From: Pelodera strongyloides
Taxonomy: Eukaryota > Nematoda > Chromadorea > Rhabditida > Rhabditidae
Assembly (NCBI GenBank): GCA_036852015.1
Contig: JAANDG010000521.1
Location: 41,236-105,235 of the forward strand
Length of the DNA stretch: 64,000 bases
Reading direction: 5' to 3'
Part shown: positions 59,001 through 64,000 of the stretch, one piece after another
How positions within the stretch are numbered: the stretch's first letter is position 1
Layout: each line of letters begins with the position of its first letter
The notes under the pieces: model-generated
Told to the model about the DNA's origin: nothing
The model's database searches: none
Seen by the model: only the letters and a program-made list of their open reading frames with translations
Position numbers and translations under genes: made by a program

Positions 59001-62000
59001 GATCAAGGATGGTTCATTAACTAAGCCGCTAACCGAACGCAAATATAGCAGAAATATAGCAATTGAATAGAAAGCAATAATCAGTGGAATTGAGTAATGA
59101 ATATAGCTAGCGATAGCAAGGTACACAGTAACGAGCGACAGCTCACAACAACAACTAAAATAGGATGACGAAAAAAACTAGGGACATTTTGGCAATGTTG
59201 CCAGCCCCTTTACGCGGCAATGTTGCCGGCGCTCGGATATGCCCCGTCGCCGTTTCTCTTTAGGCAATATTGCCGGCGCCAGTAGGCTGCCGACTACGGT
59301 AGCTTACCTTGTTTTTAGAACACACCCTCCACCACCTGCACCCCCCCCCCCCCCCCCAGAAAAAGTACACCAATACAAAATACAACGTTTAATTCAGTAT
59401 TTATTTATAAAATGTAATAAAGTTAAATATATTAAATGAATAAATACTTAATAACAATCGAGAAGATGCATAAGGCACAAAAATACTAATAAACACAAAC
59501 TACGTTATAAATATAACAATGGAAAGGACTATATGTACAAAAAAATGCGACGAGTGAGGACACAATAGTGAAAACATGCAGGGAAGTAATGTAGGTTAAA
59601 TAAACTGGTGAGTGTTTCAGGAATAATTCAGAGTATATCAAGGAGAAACAATTAGCAAATTAAATTGTAACCTACTACATACAATGTGTTCGATAACGAA
59701 AAGCAGAACACAAATATATAAAAAACTAGTGATTTTCAAACAGCAATAGATGTGGATAACAGGTGTTTTAGAAAACAACAAAAGCTCGAGATGAATAAAG
59801 GAATCCCTGGAATTTTTTTTACATGGTCTACGGTAGAGCCAAGCGGCCACGGCATATTCGAAAATAAGAGAAGTGAAGGTTAGAGAGCATATAAAAATAG
59901 GAAAAAGGGGAAAGGAAATTTACTGAGCTTTCTCGCGCAGCGTGCAGTGATTTCGCATGCCAAGTGGAACTTGGCATGCATTTATGGGCTTAATTACAGG
60001 ACTAGGAAGGGTGGATGCTTATTATTACAATATAGAAAACCGTTCCAACTGACGAATCCGTAATAACCACATCTATAATGTGACATATGGGATGTATAGC
60101 CATGATCAGTCAGCGACGGCTTCAACTTTCGGGATCAAGACCATAGATCACAGGCCTTGTCTGCTTTCTCTTTCTGGACGGCAGTGACTCGTTTCGACAA
60201 ACACTCTGAATGTAAAGGCGTAATAAATTGGGTTATAATAATAGATCATATGGTGAAAGTCTACAGAAAAGTCCAATATAATGATCAATTTTATATTACC
60301 TGAGAAATCCATCTTCAGAGAGATTGCGTTTGAGAGGCCGAGAGGCGTCCTTTCCAGGGTAATTCTTGTTTGGTATTGGTTCCATCAATTCTGAACGGAA
60401 AATCAAACAATAAACTATAAACGATTTAGGTTGTTGCAAGTTTTTTTTCAAAGGTCGCACGTTTCATTACTCATTCCTTAGGAAGAACCCACCCTTGATA
60501 ATGCTTCTGTAGTCACTGAATTCTAACAGTTTCCTGAATGCTTCTCCTTCTGGTTTCCGGAGATCGCACTGGCTGGCTGGACATCCCCTTCGACGGCACA
60601 ATCTGAAGAAGTGAAATCAGTGAAACATACCACATTAACCACATAGAAATATATAATGTACAAATACAAAAAATGGTATTAAAATACCTCTTAAAACAGC
60701 TATATGGCTTCATCAGTTGTAGCGAAGCACGTGAAGTCGCCGAGTGTTAGATCGGAAGGGCTCTATCTCCTCTTACGTTGAGAGCGTTCTCAGTGAAGCG
60801 AACCCTGGAATGCTGTAAAAAAAGAAAAATGAACCGTTAATAAAGGAACCAAGTTTATAGAAGTAACAGTCTAATAAAACAAATAACCTACAAACACATT
60901 CGTGCATCATACATCCTCCTCCAATATGTTGTAGCATTTATACCAAACAAGTTTGTTGGCTCCTGTTTGATGTGTCATCCAATCCGCGTTTCAAAACACT
61001 GTAAGAGAATTAAATGGGCATTGTATGTGGTGGAAACTTAAAAACAGAAATATTAAAAATAACATAGATGAAGTAAGGGATTAACGTAAAGGAATCTTTG
61101 TGGAGGCTTGGACAGCAAAATTCTGAATCTATCAAGTGTCTCCTGTTTGCGTGACGACGCACTGGATGCCTAGAATACAATCTCCTCACACTGCTCAGCC
61201 TAATTACATGTATGAAAGAACGGGGGAAAACAGACAAAGAATAGAAATAAATCAGACCTTTCAACTCCCAGCTCCCATCTATCACTTTTATCCATTACAG
61301 ACTCGGAAGCTTCAAACGAGCCAAGTGCTTCTCCGACACTCACCTAGAAAAGAAATATTAGAGAACATTATGTAGAAATTGGTCATGTTTTGCATGGTGA
61401 ACTCTAGAAGACACTCACGTACAAACTCACGACACTGGGCAGCCGAAGAATGGAGTGCCCGCGCCATGCCTGCTTCTGACAACTAAAAGAAGTGTTTTCA
61501 ATAACTTGCGTGCACAACAACACTAAAAACAGATGAAAACGACAAAAAAGATCATAACAAATGTTCCCGTCAAAAAAGTTTGAAATCCCAACTGGTGTGC
61601 ACTGTGCATGCACCTTTCCTCTTGAGGTATTACCGAAATTGGTCGTCTGGTGTATGGCTTCTTGTACGGTACTGCGACACTATTTGTAGTGGGGGTAAAA
61701 GGCACTATTGCCTGCACCGCGTATGGGGCAGGCAACATTGCCAAAATGTCCCTAGAATGCCAAAAATCGAAGAACAAATAGTGTACCATTACAGTACGCA
61801 AACAAGCACACCCCAATACGCATCACAACCTCTGCCTTTTAGAAAGTTTCCTTGGCGGCCTCCTTTACTCTTTCGAAATAAACTTTAAATAAATTGGCTG
61901 AAAATGAAAAACAAAATGATATAAATATAAATAACATGCAAAACAACAAGCAGTGAGTGTTTTTATTTATTTATTAACACCGAGCGAGGTGTTTTCTGTT

Positions 62001-64000
62001 AGGGATAATAAAATATTTGAATACAAAAAGTAGTGTTCCATTTCAATGCTCACGAAGATATTAGGTGATAAAGTGGTGGATTGATCGGTCCGGAATACAA
62101 AAAGGGTGATTGTCCTGCCTTACCACTCCTTTTTGTATTCAAAATTTGTATTATCCCTAATAGAAAATAAAGAAACAAAAAAAAACAGACACCATTTTAG
62201 GTGAACCGATACCTTTAATTTACTCACTTCCATTCAAATCAGAACGTATGGTCATTGCCAAATGAAGGTCCTCAAAAATGTAAGTTTCCGTTCGCAATAT
62301 TTGTCTGTGGTCTCAATGACCCATCGTTGTCACTCGTACTCACTAATCACAATTTGGCATATTTTTTGTTTATTTGTATAAAAAGTGGTGTTGCTTGTTG
62401 TTCGTTGACTCGTATGTCCGATATTTCCTCATTTTATTGTTACCTGTTTCAGTTGCAGGTGGCCACTCCAATTTTGATCTCCATAACAGTCGGATTTTGA
62501 AAAGCATGATGAACGACTGCATTCCTATGCATTTCTGTTGAATGAGCTCGAATTGAGCTCGATTTTTTTTCTAATCACACTCATTTGCATATGATGAACA
62601 TCCGCTTGAAAAACAGGCTGTTATACCGCTTCAAGGTAAAAATATAAAGTGCACCACATTTAGCAACCGAAATCCGCAAAAATTGGAAAATGGACTTGAA
62701 GAGCAGGATATCGTTTTCAATTTTAAAACCTCGTGGTTCTCAATGCCTATTTGGTGGGCACAAGGTCTGCACACATATTTGCTCTCGCGAGGAGTGTTGG
62801 CTGTTGATCAACGCAAAAAGTTATGCTTCTTTTGTCCGCTGTAAGAACCATGATCACCACATCCAAATCCCGGTTTTTTTTCTTTGGTCACCTACGCTCA
62901 GGTTATCTACGCCCGTCCCAAATTTCCTTCTTACATCAGCTTCACGATCTGATTTTTCCACATTATTTTATATGGTGATCGAGAAAATTATCTGATCGAG
63001 AAAAGATACCAAAACCGCAGCTGTGCCATTCAACTTCGTTTCGCGATGAGTATATGTAGTATACCTTGATAACGGCAAAAAAAGCTATGTTTTTTCGCTT
63101 CTTGGTTGCGAAAAAAAACTATCGAGCTCCGTAAGCGTAAGCGTTCAGGGTCGGCAAGCGTGCGGCATGCGACAGCCTTACCGAACATAAAAACCACTTC
63201 AACTCCCTTGCTTACCCCGCTTCGCGCTGAAACGCGGTCATGCTAATTGGAAGTATTTAATTTGGGAGTATTTTGCTCGCCGTAATGTTTCACCGACAAT
63301 GTTTATTGTTAGCTGTTGAGGTGTTATGTAATATGTCACATTCATGGCTCTCTGCAAAATAATACGAATTATTTTTGTCCAAGAGACTGCGAATATAATT
63401 CTCACCAGTTATGCGCATACATCCACGCACTTATTTTTACTTACAAACCCCAATTTTGGTACATGGTGTAGCTCATCCGGTTGTTTCAAGTTGGCGCCAT
63501 ACATCACATGTGTTCCATTATAACATACATAAATCCAGACCCATTTCTTGGACAGCGTTTTGAATACAAATGTCTCATAAAAAGTGAAGTGCATTGTCCT
63601 CTATGTAGGACTACGGTAGTCTGGCGCAGTTGTTGTCAGGCAACAGAGATGGATGCACCCAGCTGCCCTAATAAAACGAACATCAAATGTTGGACAAAAA
63701 ACGATGACAGCACTTAGTGCACATGGAACATCCACAACAATTACACGGAAATTACACCTGGAAATTGGAAAGTAAAAAAGTAAACGAAAGTAGTTATCCT
63801 ACTAAAGTAAGACGGCGTTTGTTGAAGTATTGTTAAAAGGTGGTTTCATTGGAAGATGTTTATCATGTCTCAGAAAAATCTGTTAAACTTCTTTCTTATG
63901 AGCTCGTCTTTTCAACAGCAATAGCTCAATCATAAAATGCAATTTACTTTACAGCTTTACAGTACTACTCTATTGCGGGGACCATGTATGGCAAAAACCG

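Overview
The window is nuclear DNA from a nematode. The evidence is two complete nematode-type serpentine chemoreceptor genes, a Sigma-class GST and a secreted cyclophilin, all split by many introns with TTTCAG-like acceptors. A short interstitial run of the nematode telomere unit (TTAGGC) and an AT-rich background full of fold-back elements agree with this. I found no operon-type bacterial features. Gene models were built by hand, by reading exons on both strands and checking that splice phases agree; no tool was run.

Layout. 0.8-8.2 kb: two paralogous chemoreceptor genes, convergent (tail to tail), with seven of nine exons of matching length. 8.4-10 kb: fold-back elements and AT repeats. 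11.1-13.2 kb: a seven-exon secreted cyclophilin (208 codons). 13.5-16.0 kb: a six-exon Sigma-like GST on the minus strand (212 codons) whose usual catalytic Tyr is replaced. 17.6-20.1 kb: a multi-exon gene that resembles a divergent FGF. 20.1-22.7 kb: a tRNA-derived SINE and fold-back elements. 23.1-40.2 kb: a cluster of small secreted Cys-rich genes (A, B, a dead copy C, and D). It looks like a duplicated two-gene block, and a 9 kb BEL/Pao LTR-retrotransposon array now separates C from D. 42.3-56.3 kb (minus): one very large gene for a signal peptide, a Ser/Thr-rich mucin-like region, a C-type-lectin-like segment, EGF-like modules, about seven to nine membrane spans and a long cytoplasmic tail. 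I do not recognise its family. Its introns carry a tRNA-like element, a second SINE, microsatellites and a 469-bp Penelope-like fragment with a near-consensus hammerhead ribozyme. 57.5-64 kb: large TTAA-ended inverted-repeat elements and one doubtful minus-strand gene.

Fold-back elements are the dominant feature. At least five unrelated-looking families begin TTAAAG and end CTTTAA, so they may all be moved by one TTAA-specific transposase. They sit in introns and close to starts and stops of the genes.

Most exon boundaries come from phase-consistent splicing. Where phases do not agree (gene A exon 2/3; several tail exons of the large gene) I say so. These may be assembly indels or real decay.
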